Shown here piece after piece: positions 26,851 to 34,911 of a stretch of 64,000 bases of DNA. Within the stretch, counting starts at the first letter, position 1; every line of letters starts with the position of its first letter. The notes beneath the pieces were generated by a model, which was not told the origin of the DNA, made no database searches, and was given only the letters and a program-made list of their open reading frames with translations. A program made the position numbers and the translations under genes. Source of the stretch: an uncultured Pelagibacteraceae bacterium (GTDB lineage Bacteria; Pseudomonadota; Alphaproteobacteria; Pelagibacterales; Pelagibacteraceae); NCBI GenBank assembly GCA_902577075.1, contig CACGXV010000001.1, forward strand, positions 186,001 through 250,000, given 5' to 3'.

Positions 26851-27954
26851 ATGGATGATGTCGTCATAGTTGGTGGAGGTATAATAGGCGCTGCTACTGC
26901 ATACTTTTTATCAATGGAAGGTAGAAAAGTTAAGGTAATTGAGAGAGACCCTACATATAAGACTGCCTCATTTCCTTTGTCTTTAGGTGGATTTAGAAGA
27001 CAATTTTTTCAAAAAGAAAATATACTTTTAGGTAAGTTTGCTAGAGAATTCATTTTTAAAATACCAGAATTGTTAAAAACAAAAAAAAATCCAAACCCAA
27101 CGGCAAGCATGGTTCCTAATGGATACCTTTTAATGTTTGGACCAGAACATGCAGAGGAACAATATAAAGCTTTGGAAAATCATAGAGAATGCGATGCTGG
27201 TACAAAAAATATTAAAGGTTCAGAATTAAATAAAATTTTTCCATATATAAATAACGAAGGTATAGAAACAGCTACATATACTGATAATAAAAGTGAAGGT
27301 TGGATTGATCCTTTTATGTTTCATAGTGCTTTAAAAAGTAAAGCAATTGAGTTAGGCGCAGAGTTTCTTAAAGGTGAGGTTAAAAATTTGTCTGAGATAA
27401 ATGCAAAAACTATCATTTCAGCAGCAGGATGTTGGACTAAAGAATTGTTATCAGATATTCCAGTTGAACCACAAAAGCACACTGTATTTCGAGTTAAATG
27501 TCCAAAACATTTTCCTGATATGCCACTAACTGGAGATTTAACAACAGGTGTATATTGGAGACCAGAGGGTAAAGAGTTCTTAGCAGGTTCACCTATATCT
27601 GTATTTGATGCGAAAGATTTAGAACCAGCATGGAATGATTTTGAAGAATTAGTTTGGCCTGCTCTGGCAAAAAGAGTTCCAGCCTTTGAAGAACTAAAAT
27701 TAACCGGTGGTTGGGCAGGATTTTATGATTGTAATAAACTTGATAACAACGCAGTTGTAGGCAAACATCCAAAATATGACAATGTTTATTTAGCCTCTGG
27801 TTTCACTGGAAGAGGTTTAATGCAGGCACCAGGTATTGGAAGGGCTCTGACTGAATTGATCACAACAGGTAGCTACCAATCAATAGATATAAGTGTTTTT
27901 GATGTAGAAAGAGTTTTAAAAAGTAATGCTAGACCGGAACCTTACGTTTTATAA
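26851..27954 (+). CDS. DAO-family FAD-dependent amino-acid/amine oxidoreductase
   Basis: A 367-residue flavoprotein of the glycine oxidase/sarcosine-dehydrogenase-like group. The FAD motif VVIVGGGIIGAATAYFLS lies at about 4-21, with a typical FPLSLGGFRRQF flavin-contact segment near 42-53. AAGCWTKELL, GLMQAPGIGRAL and the closing FDVERV are DAO-like. Substrate is not readable; N-methyl amino acids are common for relatives in marine alphaproteobacteria. It follows the sugar dehydrogenase by 15 bp, and its end overlaps the small minus-strand gene by 6 bp. Confidence 0.86.
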   Translation: MDDVVIVGGGIIGAATAYFLSMEGRKVKVIERDPTYKTASFPLSLGGFRRQFFQKENILLGKFAREFIFKIPELLKTKKNPNPTASMVPNGYLLMFGPEHAEEQYKALENHRECDAGTKNIKGSELNKIFPYINNEGIETATYTDNKSEGWIDPFMFHSALKSKAIELGAEFLKGEVKNLSEINAKTIISAAGCWTKELLSDIPVEPQKHTVFRVKCPKHFPDMPLTGDLTTGVYWRPEGKEFLAGSPISVFDAKDLEPAWNDFEELVWPALAKRVPAFEELKLTGGWAGFYDCNKLDNNAVVGKHPKYDNVYLASGFTGRGLMQAPGIGRALTELITTGSYQSIDISVFDVERVLKSNARPEPYVL

Positions 27955-28128
27955 TTTTTTAATATAAACTCCTAGTATTCCGTTAAATATAGATACAGCT
28001 AAAATCAATAATTGTCCTTTAAACGAGTAAAATTCAAAAGATGGATAAAAACTTATCCCAATTGAAAAAAAAAGATAAGTTAACACAAAAGGTCGATAAA
28101 ATTTTTTTATAAAATTTAAAATTTTCAC
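27949..28128 (-). CDS. Small membrane protein (59 aa) downstream of a DMT permease
   Basis: Found by reading the 174-bp gap. A GTG at 28128 directly abuts the upstream permease stop and opens a 59-residue frame. The product has a basic N-terminus (KILNFIKKFYRP), then two hydrophobic segments (about 14-26 and 38-55) and ends with IKKL, a plausible two-helix protein. The frame fills the whole gap and stops inside the convergent oxidoreductase end. No family recognised. The gap-free junction suggests translation coupled to the permease. Confidence 0.6.
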   Translation of the reverse strand: MKILNFIKKFYRPFVLTYLFFSIGISFYPSFEFYSFKGQLLILAVSIFNGILGVYIKKL

Positions 28129-28977
28129 TTACTTTCTAGTTGCAATATAAACACCAATTGTTGCAAGTATAAATCCTGCTATATCAATATTAGATAATTT
28201 TTCTCCTAAAAATAAATAGGCCATCACAGCTGTTGTAGGTGGGACAAGAAAAAATAATGTTGAAGTTTTACTTACCGAACCTGCTTTTATTAAAAACATT
28301 AAAATTGTAAAGGCTCCAAACGACACTAGAATAATCTGATGTGTCATCCCTAATAAAAATCCTGTTGTAAAATTTATATAAGGAGTTTCAAATATTGATA
28401 TTAAAATTAAATTAAAAGAACAGCCCCCAAAAGCTTGAAATCCATTATTAACTGATAATGGGACATTACCACTTAGTTTTTTTTGCCACAAGGTTCCTGT
28501 AGTGATTGCAGCAAGAGCAATAAAACAAGTTACTAATCCATCTTTAGGAAACTCTTCTCCAAAATCTACTCCAAGTACTAGCAAAGAGCCTACAAAACCA
28601 AACGCAATACCAACCCACTGCCTCCATCCTATTACCTCTTTATAGATTGGTCCTGATAATAAATTAGTTAATATCGGTTGAAGAGTAACAATTAATGCTA
28701 CAACACTTGCAGGAACTCCTACATGAAAGGCGTACCAACAACCACCAAGATATAATCCATGAAACAATACACCTGTAGTAATACTTTCTAGGACATATCT
28801 TATTTTTGTAAAAATTATTTCTTTTTTAAATAGTGCAAATAAAAAAAACCCTATAGTTACAATTCCAAATCTAAAAGCAAGTGCTGCAAATGGAGATGCG
28901 TTCTGAACTATAATGTCACCTGATATGAATGCAGATGACCACAATAGTATAAATAGCAAAGGAAAGGTTTTTATCAT
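28129..28977 (-). CDS. EamA/DMT-family permease (second of four)
   Basis: A 282-residue protein with about ten hydrophobic helices in two EamA repeats. It begins MIKTFPLLFILLWSSAFISGD, a common DMT opening that includes the W-S-S-A-F-I motif. The second repeat ends with LVPPTTAVMAYLFLGEKLSNIDIAGFILATIGVYIA. Substrate unknown. It is followed without a gap by the 59-codon small membrane gene, with which it may form a complex or share regulation. No regulator is adjacent. Confidence 0.88.
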   Translation of the reverse strand: MIKTFPLLFILLWSSAFISGDIIVQNASPFAALAFRFGIVTIGFFLFALFKKEIIFTKIRYVLESITTGVLFHGLYLGGCWYAFHVGVPASVVALIVTLQPILTNLLSGPIYKEVIGWRQWVGIAFGFVGSLLVLGVDFGEEFPKDGLVTCFIALAAITTGTLWQKKLSGNVPLSVNNGFQAFGGCSFNLILISIFETPYINFTTGFLLGMTHQIILVSFGAFTILMFLIKAGSVSKTSTLFFLVPPTTAVMAYLFLGEKLSNIDIAGFILATIGVYIATRK

Positions 28978-29009
28978 TTAAAGGATTTATATTGTCATAA
29001 ATTTTTTAA

Positions 29010-30017
29010 TTAAATTTTGACAAGCATTTTACCAGTATTTTTTCCCTTTAATAAATCTATAAATGATTTTGGGGCACTCTCAATTCCTGTATAAATAGTT
29101 TCTTTAAATTTTATTTCACCTTTAGATAACCATTTCAACATATCAGTTTCAAATGGCTCTCTTTCATTTTCATGATCAAATATTAAAAATCCTTTAATGG
29201 TAAGTCTTTTAACAAGCACATGTGCCATATTTTTTATTCCAGATCCTGGTGTTGTTACATTCATCTGAGAAATTCTTCCACAAATAACTATACGACCAAA
29301 ATTTTTCATTTGGAAAATTGCGGATTCCAAAAAATCACCTCCAACATTATCAAAATAAAGATCAAATCCATCAGGACAAAGTTCTTTAAAATGTAACACA
29401 AGATTTTCTACCTTTTTATAATTGAAAGCATAATCAACTTTTAATTCATTTTTTAACCAATCAACTTTTTCATCAGAACCTGTACTAGCAATAACTTTAC
29501 AACCAAGATTTTTCGCAATTTGACAAACTGTCGAACCAACACTCCCTCCAGCTGAAGATACTAAAACTGTCTGCCCAGCTTTTAATTCTCCATGTTTTAA
29601 TAGTCCGATGTATGCAGTATGTCCTGTCATACCAAGAGGACCTAAATAGGATTGAATTGGCATGTCAATAGCTTTAAGCTTTTTTAGTTTATCAGCACTG
29701 CAAACAAAATTGTCTCTCATACCCTGGCTGCTAAATACTAAATCTCCAACATTAAAACTTTTATCATTTGAAATCTCTACTTTGCCAATTGCATATCCTT
29801 CCATTTCCTCACCAATTTTAAATGGCGGTTTATAATTTTTTCTTTCGGTCATTCTTGCTCTCATATACGGATCAACTGATATCCATGAATTTGAGACTAA
29901 TATATTTTTTTCCTTATTAATTGATATTTCTTTTGATTTTATCTCAAAATCAGTTTCTTTTGGTAACCCAGTTGGAATATAATTTTTTAAAGCTACATAT
30001 TTGCTGATTATAGTCAC
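29010..30017 (-). CDS. NADP-dependent medium-chain reductase (CurA/alkenal reductase-like)
   Basis: A 335-residue zinc-free MDR enzyme predicted to reduce alpha,beta-unsaturated aldehydes or ketones with NADPH. Seen are WISVDPYMRARM (about 46-57), SSAGGSVGSTVCQIAKNLGCKVIASTGSDEKVDW for NADP binding (about 153-186), YFDNVGGDFLESA (about 220-232) and CGRISQMN. The RARM and GSVGS patterns match the CurA/leukotriene B4 dehydrogenase subfamily. It starts next to msrA (1-bp gap), so the pair may form an oxidative-damage repair operon handling reactive carbonyls and oxidised Met. Confidence 0.88.
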   Translation of the reverse strand: MTIISKYVALKNYIPTGLPKETDFEIKSKEISINKEKNILVSNSWISVDPYMRARMTERKNYKPPFKIGEEMEGYAIGKVEISNDKSFNVGDLVFSSQGMRDNFVCSADKLKKLKAIDMPIQSYLGPLGMTGHTAYIGLLKHGELKAGQTVLVSSAGGSVGSTVCQIAKNLGCKVIASTGSDEKVDWLKNELKVDYAFNYKKVENLVLHFKELCPDGFDLYFDNVGGDFLESAIFQMKNFGRIVICGRISQMNVTTPGSGIKNMAHVLVKRLTIKGFLIFDHENEREPFETDMLKWLSKGEIKFKETIYTGIESAPKSFIDLLKGKNTGKMLVKI

Positions 30018-30018
30018 T

Positions 30019-30597
30019 TTAAGACCCCCAAATATTATTTAATGTTGCCTCACGCCTACAAGCCTTTTTATATCTTAAATAATTTACAAAATTTATTTGG
30101 TAATAATCTTGATGGAAAGCTTCTGCCTTGTAAAATTTTTCAAATTCTCTAACGTAGGTTACGACTTTTTTTTTAAATTTTTGTTCTATTTCCTTAATAC
30201 TATTTTCTATTAAATCTTTTTGTTTCTCATTTTGATAAAATGCAACTGATCTATAACTATATCCTTTGTCACAAAACTGTCCTGCAGCATCAAATGGATC
30301 GATATTTACCCAGAATTCTTCTAAAAGTTTTTCATAGCTGACTACTTCTGGAACATATATCACTTCAATAACTTCAAAATGACCTGTATTTCCATATGTG
30401 ACCTCTTTGTAAGTTGGATTTTCTGTAGTGCCACCTGAGTACCCAGAAATAACTTTTGAAACACCAAGAATATTTTCAAATGACTCCTCCATGCACCAAA
30501 AGCACCCACCAGCAAAATAAGCTCTTTCAAAATTTGGTGAATTTGCAAAGCTCGTTGAAGAAAGTAATAAGAAAATAATTGATAATAATTTTTTCAT
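30019..30597 (-). CDS. msrA: Exported peptide methionine-S-sulfoxide reductase
   Basis: Reduces the S-epimer of Met sulfoxide in proteins. The 192-residue protein starts with a signal peptide (about residues 1-18, ending STSFA), so it is probably periplasmic. The active site is GGCFWCMEESFE with nucleophile Cys32; Cys35 and later Cys residues could resolve. GYSGGTTENPTYKEVTYGNTGHFEV, FWVNIDPFDAAGQFCDKGYSYRS and the C-terminal AEAFHQDYY are classic MsrA. Its ATG lies in one arm of an inverted repeat described separately. Confidence 0.95.
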   Translation of the reverse strand: MKKLLSIIFLLLSSTSFANSPNFERAYFAGGCFWCMEESFENILGVSKVISGYSGGTTENPTYKEVTYGNTGHFEVIEVIYVPEVVSYEKLLEEFWVNIDPFDAAGQFCDKGYSYRSVAFYQNEKQKDLIENSIKEIEQKFKKKVVTYVREFEKFYKAEAFHQDYYQINFVNYLRYKKACRREATLNNIWGS

Positions 30598-30637
30598 TAA
30601 AGGTAGCTATCTGGTAAATTCATAGCTTACCTTTAAT
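30596..30637 (-). repeat. Inverted repeat over the msrA start codon
   Basis: Arms at 30596-30608 and 30624-30637 pair over 13 bp with one bulged base around a 15-base loop. It fills the short gap between the formate dehydrogenase stop (30655) and msrA, and one arm includes two bases of the msrA ATG. There is no T-run after it on the coding (minus) strand, so it is not a textbook terminator. It could hide the msrA start or protect the upstream mRNA end. Confidence 0.6.
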
Positions 30638-30654
30638 GATTTGTATTTAAAACT

Positions 30655-31854
30655 CTATTTTTTTTGATATTTTGCCGCTTCTTCAGAACCGCCAGTGGCG
30701 CTTCCTTTACTGTAAGAATGTGCACCCATACCTGCTAATTGTCCATCCTTAACAATTAGGTATTGGTTACGTATTTCACGACCTTCAAAGAAACATTCCA
30801 AAATCTCTCTAACACCATCAGCATATCTAGCTTGCGCTGAAAGAGAAGTTCCAGAAGTATGAGGCGTCATTCCATGATTTGGCATTGTTCTCCAAACATG
30901 ATCATTTGGTGCTGGTTGTGGAAACCATACATCACCAGCGTATCCACTTAATTGACCACTTTTTAACGCTTTAGCAATTGCGTCTCTGTTACAAATTTTA
31001 CCTCTGGCAGTATTTACGATGTATGCACCTTTTTTCATTTTGCTAATCATTGCATCATCAAATAAATTTTCTGTTTCAGGGTGTAGTGGACAGTTTATAG
31101 TTACCACATCACAAACTTTAACCATTGTCTCTACTGTTTCATGAAAAGTTAAATTTAATTCTTTTTCTACTGATTCAGGTAATCTATGTCTATCAAAGTA
31201 ATGAAGATGAACATCGAAAGGTTTCATTTTTCTTAAAGCATCTAGTCCAATTCTTCCAGCTGCAACAGTTCCAATATGCATTCCTTCAACGTCATATGAT
31301 CTTTGAACAGCATCTGCAATGTTCCAACCGCCTTCATTAACTATTCTATGTTGATTATGGTAATCTCTTACCAAAGATACAATCATCATTACAATATGTT
31401 CAGCAACTGATCTTGAGTTACAGAATGTGACCTCTACAACATCAATTTTATTATCCATTGCTGCTTGTAGATCTACGTGGTCTGACCCAATTCCTGCAGT
31501 GACTGCCATTTTTAAATTTTTTGCTTTTGCAATTCTCTCCTTAGTTAAATAATAAGGGAAGAAAGGTTGAGAGATCACTATATCCGCATCTACAATATGT
31601 TTATCAGCCTCGCATCCTTCTCCATCTTTACTATTTGTTACAATTAGCTCATGGCCATTACTTTCCAAAAATTTTCTTAATCCTAACTCTCCAGATACAC
31701 AGCCTAACAATTCTCCAGGTGTAAAATCTCTACCTTTTGGACTTGGTAAAGTCATTCCATCTGGGTATTTTTCTAGTTTTGGAAGATCTGATAAGGCATA
31801 AGACTTAGGCATACCGCCTTTAGGATCATCATATAACACACAAAGTACTTTCAT
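30655..31854 (-). CDS. fdh: NAD-dependent formate dehydrogenase (metal-free, D-2-hydroxyacid dehydrogenase type)
   Basis: Oxidises formate to CO2 with NAD+, the last step of C1 oxidation. The 399-residue length and motifs match the Pseudomonas/plant-type enzyme: SQPFFPYYLT formate channel, EVTFCNSRSVAEH with the catalytic Asn, GTVAAGRIGLDALR NAD fold, YFDRHRLP with an Asp giving NAD selectivity, NTARGK with the catalytic Arg, QPAPNDHVWRTM Gln, and GMTPHTSGTSLSAQARYA His. The C-terminal GAHSYSKGSATGGSEEA is diagnostic. It has a good AGGAG ribosome site and a 97-bp leader gap. One-carbon oxidation for energy fits SAR11 physiology. Confidence 0.97.
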   Translation of the reverse strand: MKVLCVLYDDPKGGMPKSYALSDLPKLEKYPDGMTLPSPKGRDFTPGELLGCVSGELGLRKFLESNGHELIVTNSKDGEGCEADKHIVDADIVISQPFFPYYLTKERIAKAKNLKMAVTAGIGSDHVDLQAAMDNKIDVVEVTFCNSRSVAEHIVMMIVSLVRDYHNQHRIVNEGGWNIADAVQRSYDVEGMHIGTVAAGRIGLDALRKMKPFDVHLHYFDRHRLPESVEKELNLTFHETVETMVKVCDVVTINCPLHPETENLFDDAMISKMKKGAYIVNTARGKICNRDAIAKALKSGQLSGYAGDVWFPQPAPNDHVWRTMPNHGMTPHTSGTSLSAQARYADGVREILECFFEGREIRNQYLIVKDGQLAGMGAHSYSKGSATGGSEEAAKYQKK

Positions 31855-31951
31855 TTTATCTCCTAATTTTTAAGTTTAAAATCTCTCTCTATAGATATTT
31901 TCTAAACCAAGTCTAGCACAATTGGAACATCAATCAAATGAATAGTAAATG

Positions 31952-32413
31952 TTAAGGATATTTCTTTTGAGCAACAAATTTATTTAGAAGAATTCCAAAT
32001 ACTATTATTATCAGACATCCAGTTAATATTGGTGACAAAAGATATTCAAACGATACTGACCCTAATATGACTATAATAGGGTTTCCACCTGCAGGTGGAT
32101 GAGTTACATCTAAAAATATCATTAACCCAACTCCAAAACCTACAGCTAAAGGTATTAAGATATAAATAGGTAAGGGAATGTAATTATAAAATAAAATTCC
32201 AATTGCTGAAGTTACCAAGTGACCAAATAATATATTTTTTGGTTTAGCAAAAGGACTTTCAGGATAGCCGTACAAAAGAACCATTGAAGATCCAAATGAA
32301 GCAATTAAAAAAAGACCAAAATTGGTCTTATAGGTTAATAATGTTAAAATACCAATTGTTATTGTAGAAAATAAAGCTGCTAAAAGTGACTTATAAATTT
32401 TATCTTTTGTCAT
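31952..32413 (-). CDS. HPP-family integral membrane protein
   Basis: A 153-residue protein of four to five transmembrane helices with the signature DVTHPPAGGNPIIVILG (about 104-120), which contains the His-Pro-Pro motif that names the family. FGSSMVLLYGYPESPFAKPKNILFGH is the other conserved block. Some HPP proteins are reported to carry nitrite; the substrate here is unknown. It starts directly after the stop of the NifU-like gene, so the two are co-transcribed. Confidence 0.87.
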   Translation of the reverse strand: MTKDKIYKSLLAALFSTITIGILTLLTYKTNFGLFLIASFGSSMVLLYGYPESPFAKPKNILFGHLVTSAIGILFYNYIPLPIYILIPLAVGFGVGLMIFLDVTHPPAGGNPIIVILGSVSFEYLLSPILTGCLIIIVFGILLNKFVAQKKYP

Positions 32414-32809
32414 TTATTCAATTATTTTTTTTAAAGCTTCAATTGGCAATGTTATACAATCTTTCCTAGCAAAATTTTTTTTATTAAAAATTTTTTTAAA
32501 ATCTTTCCATTCATTAGGAAATAAAATGTTTTCTTTATCATTAAACTGTTCTAATAATTTTAAAAAATTTTTAATTTTGCTTTTACTTTTTCTTTTAAAA
32601 TTTTTTGAAGCTATATTAGCTGATGCATTGCAATATATACAAGATTGAGATTGATAGGTAAAATCTTTAATCATATTATCTTTTATAATTAAAAAAATTT
32701 CAATCTCGTCTCCACAAATCTTACTTTTGAACTTTGTTGAATGAGTACAGTTTCCAATATATTTGTTATTTTTGGTATCTGAAGCTAATTTTAAAATATT
32801 AATATCCAT
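32414..32809 (-). CDS. NifU/SufU-like iron-sulfur scaffold domain protein
   Basis: A 131-residue protein resembling the IscU/SufU fold. It has CGDEIEIFLIIKDNMIKDFTYQSQSC (about 32-57), with the first conserved Cys-Gly-Asp and the second Cys, and a third Cys in ARKDCITLPIEAL near the C-terminus, where IscU/SufU have their last ligand. An extra Cys sits in CIYCNASANI. No sufS or sufBCD genes are adjacent. It may be a specialised scaffold or sulfur acceptor rather than the main one. It is divergent from the next DMT permease. Confidence 0.75.
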   Translation of the reverse strand: MDINILKLASDTKNNKYIGNCTHSTKFKSKICGDEIEIFLIIKDNMIKDFTYQSQSCIYCNASANIASKNFKRKSKSKIKNFLKLLEQFNDKENILFPNEWKDFKKIFNKKNFARKDCITLPIEALKKIIE

Positions 32810-32886
32810 TAATCTAAATTTTATTTGATTGTTATTATATAAATTTATATTTATATTTTCTTACTTCTTAAATAAAAAAATAGCAC

Positions 32887-33792
32887 ATGCTTGATTTAAA
32901 AAATCCAAAAGTAGCCATTCCAATTGTCCTAATAGCTGGAGTTTTTTGGTCATTTGGCCCTTATGTTGTAAGACACATCGATCAGCCGGAGACAGTTCCA
33001 TGGCAATATTTATTTACTAGAGGGTTAGTTATTTTTCTTTTACTAAATATGTATTTATTTCTTGAGGAGGGAAAAGACTTTTACAAAAACTATTTCAAGG
33101 TAGGTATATCTGGCGTTGTAGGAGGAATTGGCTTAGGAACTGCAATGATTACGTTCATATGGTCTATAACTAATACTACTGCAGCTATAACATTGCTTTG
33201 TCTTGCTGCTATGCCATTTATAACTGCTTTGTTAGGTTTTTTATTCCTAAAAGAAAAAATCTCTTTAACAGTGTGGGTTGCAATAATAGTAGCTGCAGCT
33301 GGTATATGTATAATGGCTTTTGATAATTCAGAACAAAATACTTTGCTTGGACTTGTATTTGGACTTACCTCTGCACTGGGTTTCTCAATTTTTTCAGTTT
33401 CACTTAGATGGAGAAAAGAAACACCAAAATTTACCACTGTTGCATTGGCTGGATTATTTTGTTTTTTGTTTTCTGCAGTGATGCTTATGAGTAATGGCGC
33501 TAGCTTTTTATCTACTGGTAAAAATGAAGCTTTATTTGCAACTCATGGAACTCTAGTTTGCTTGGGTTTGATCTTATATTCAATTGGATCTAAAAACATT
33601 CCTGCTGCAGATCTAACTTTACTGTCTTTAACTGAGGTCATAGGTGGTATTTTTTGGGTATGGTTGCCATGGCTTGGAATTAATGAAGTGCCATCAACAA
33701 ATACTATAATTGGTGGGTTTTTTATTTTTATGTCAATTTTCTATTATAGTTTAATAATGCAATCAAATAGAAGATTTATAGGTTTAAATTAG
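32887..33792 (+). CDS. EamA/DMT-family permease (third of four), amidinotransferase operon
   Basis: A 301-residue, about ten-helix protein: AGVFWSFGPYVVRHID in the first helix region, FLFLKEKISLTVWVAIIVAAAGICIMAF ending the first repeat, and TEVIGGIFWVWLPWLGINEVPSTNTIIGG in the second. It starts a transcript that continues, 1 bp later, into the glycine amidinotransferase and then threonine aldolase. It may move a substrate or product of those enzymes, such as an amino acid or guanidino compound; this is inference from linkage only. Confidence 0.88.
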   Translation: MLDLKNPKVAIPIVLIAGVFWSFGPYVVRHIDQPETVPWQYLFTRGLVIFLLLNMYLFLEEGKDFYKNYFKVGISGVVGGIGLGTAMITFIWSITNTTAAITLLCLAAMPFITALLGFLFLKEKISLTVWVAIIVAAAGICIMAFDNSEQNTLLGLVFGLTSALGFSIFSVSLRWRKETPKFTTVALAGLFCFLFSAVMLMSNGASFLSTGKNEALFATHGTLVCLGLILYSIGSKNIPAADLTLLSLTEVIGGIFWVWLPWLGINEVPSTNTIIGGFFIFMSIFYYSLIMQSNRRFIGLN

Positions 33793-33793
33793 T

Positions 33794-34909
33794 ATGAGTG
33801 ATGAAAAAATAATTGTTAATAGTTGGAATGAGTGGGATCCATTGAAACATGTTATAGTAGGAAAAGCAGATGGTACGTGCATTCCAGCTCCTGAGCCAGC
33901 ATTAGACGCAAAGGTTCCTGAAGATAGCGATATGAGAGGTCAATTTGGACCACGAACAAAAGATACCGTAGATAAAGCAAATCAACTTTTAGATGATTTC
34001 TCAGATATTTTAAGAAAAAGAGGAATTAAAGTTGATAGACCAGACCCAATTGATTTCAATCAAAAAACATCAACACCAGATTGGGAAGCAGAAACAATGT
34101 TTGGATGTATGCCCCCAAGAGATGTTTTGCTAACTGTTGGTAATGAAATTTTAGAGGCTACCATGAGTTATCGTTGCCGATGGTTTGAATATCTATGTTA
34201 CCGACCACTTTTAAAGCAATATTATAATTTAGATCCAAATATGAGACATGAATCTGCTCCTAAACCTAGATTAACAGATGAGGATTACAGAGAAGATTAC
34301 TTATCAGATAAAATAGGAATTCAAAAAAGACTGGAATGGACAGAAAATAAATATTTTGTAACCACTGAAGAGGAGCCATTATTTGATGCTGCTGACGTTC
34401 TAAGATTTGGTAAAGATTTAGTAGTACAACATGGTTTTACAACAAATTTAAAAGGAATTGATTGGTTAAAAAGACATTATAAAGATCATAGAGTGCATGC
34501 TGTTAACTTTCCAGGTGATCCATATCCTATTCATATAGATGCTACTTTTACACCTATAAAGGAGGGCTTGATTATTAATAATCCTCAAAGAAGACTTCCT
34601 AAAGAGCAAAGAAAATTGTTTGAAAATAATGGATGGGAAATTATTGATAGTGCTCAACCTGCACACAACGAGCCCCCTCCTCTATGTTACTCTTCGACAT
34701 GGCTATCAATGAATGTTTTAGTTTTAGATCCTAAAACTGTATGTGTAGAAAAAAGTGAAGTATACCAAGCAGAACAACTAGATAAATTAGGCATGGAGGT
34801 TGTTCCTGTTGAGCTTAGAGACGCTTATGCATTTGGAGGTGGATTACATTGTTGTACAGCAGATGTTTATAGAGAAGGTGAATTAAAAGATTATTTTCCA
34901 AAGCAATAA
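33794..34909 (+). CDS. Glycine amidinotransferase-like enzyme (AGAT family)
   Basis: Predicted to transfer the amidino group of arginine to an amine acceptor, most likely glycine, giving guanidinoacetate and ornithine. The AGAT catalytic set is present: FDAAD (Asp201), HIDATF (His247) and FGGGLHCCTADV (nucleophile Cys353). Further AGAT-like stretches are WNEWDPLKHVIVG, LFENNGWEIID and STWLSMNVLVLD. The 371-residue length suits a bacterial enzyme lacking the mitochondrial leader. Inosamine amidinotransferases are related, but the match to glycine AGAT is closer. It sits between a permease and threonine aldolase, a glycine source. Confidence 0.9.
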   Translation: MSDEKIIVNSWNEWDPLKHVIVGKADGTCIPAPEPALDAKVPEDSDMRGQFGPRTKDTVDKANQLLDDFSDILRKRGIKVDRPDPIDFNQKTSTPDWEAETMFGCMPPRDVLLTVGNEILEATMSYRCRWFEYLCYRPLLKQYYNLDPNMRHESAPKPRLTDEDYREDYLSDKIGIQKRLEWTENKYFVTTEEEPLFDAADVLRFGKDLVVQHGFTTNLKGIDWLKRHYKDHRVHAVNFPGDPYPIHIDATFTPIKEGLIINNPQRRLPKEQRKLFENNGWEIIDSAQPAHNEPPPLCYSSTWLSMNVLVLDPKTVCVEKSEVYQAEQLDKLGMEVVPVELRDAYAFGGGLHCCTADVYREGELKDYFPKQ

Positions 34910-34911
34910 TT

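Noticed and set aside
27955..28128. Apparent 174-bp non-coding gap
   Set aside because: It is filled by a 59-codon minus-strand frame, now listed as a gene.
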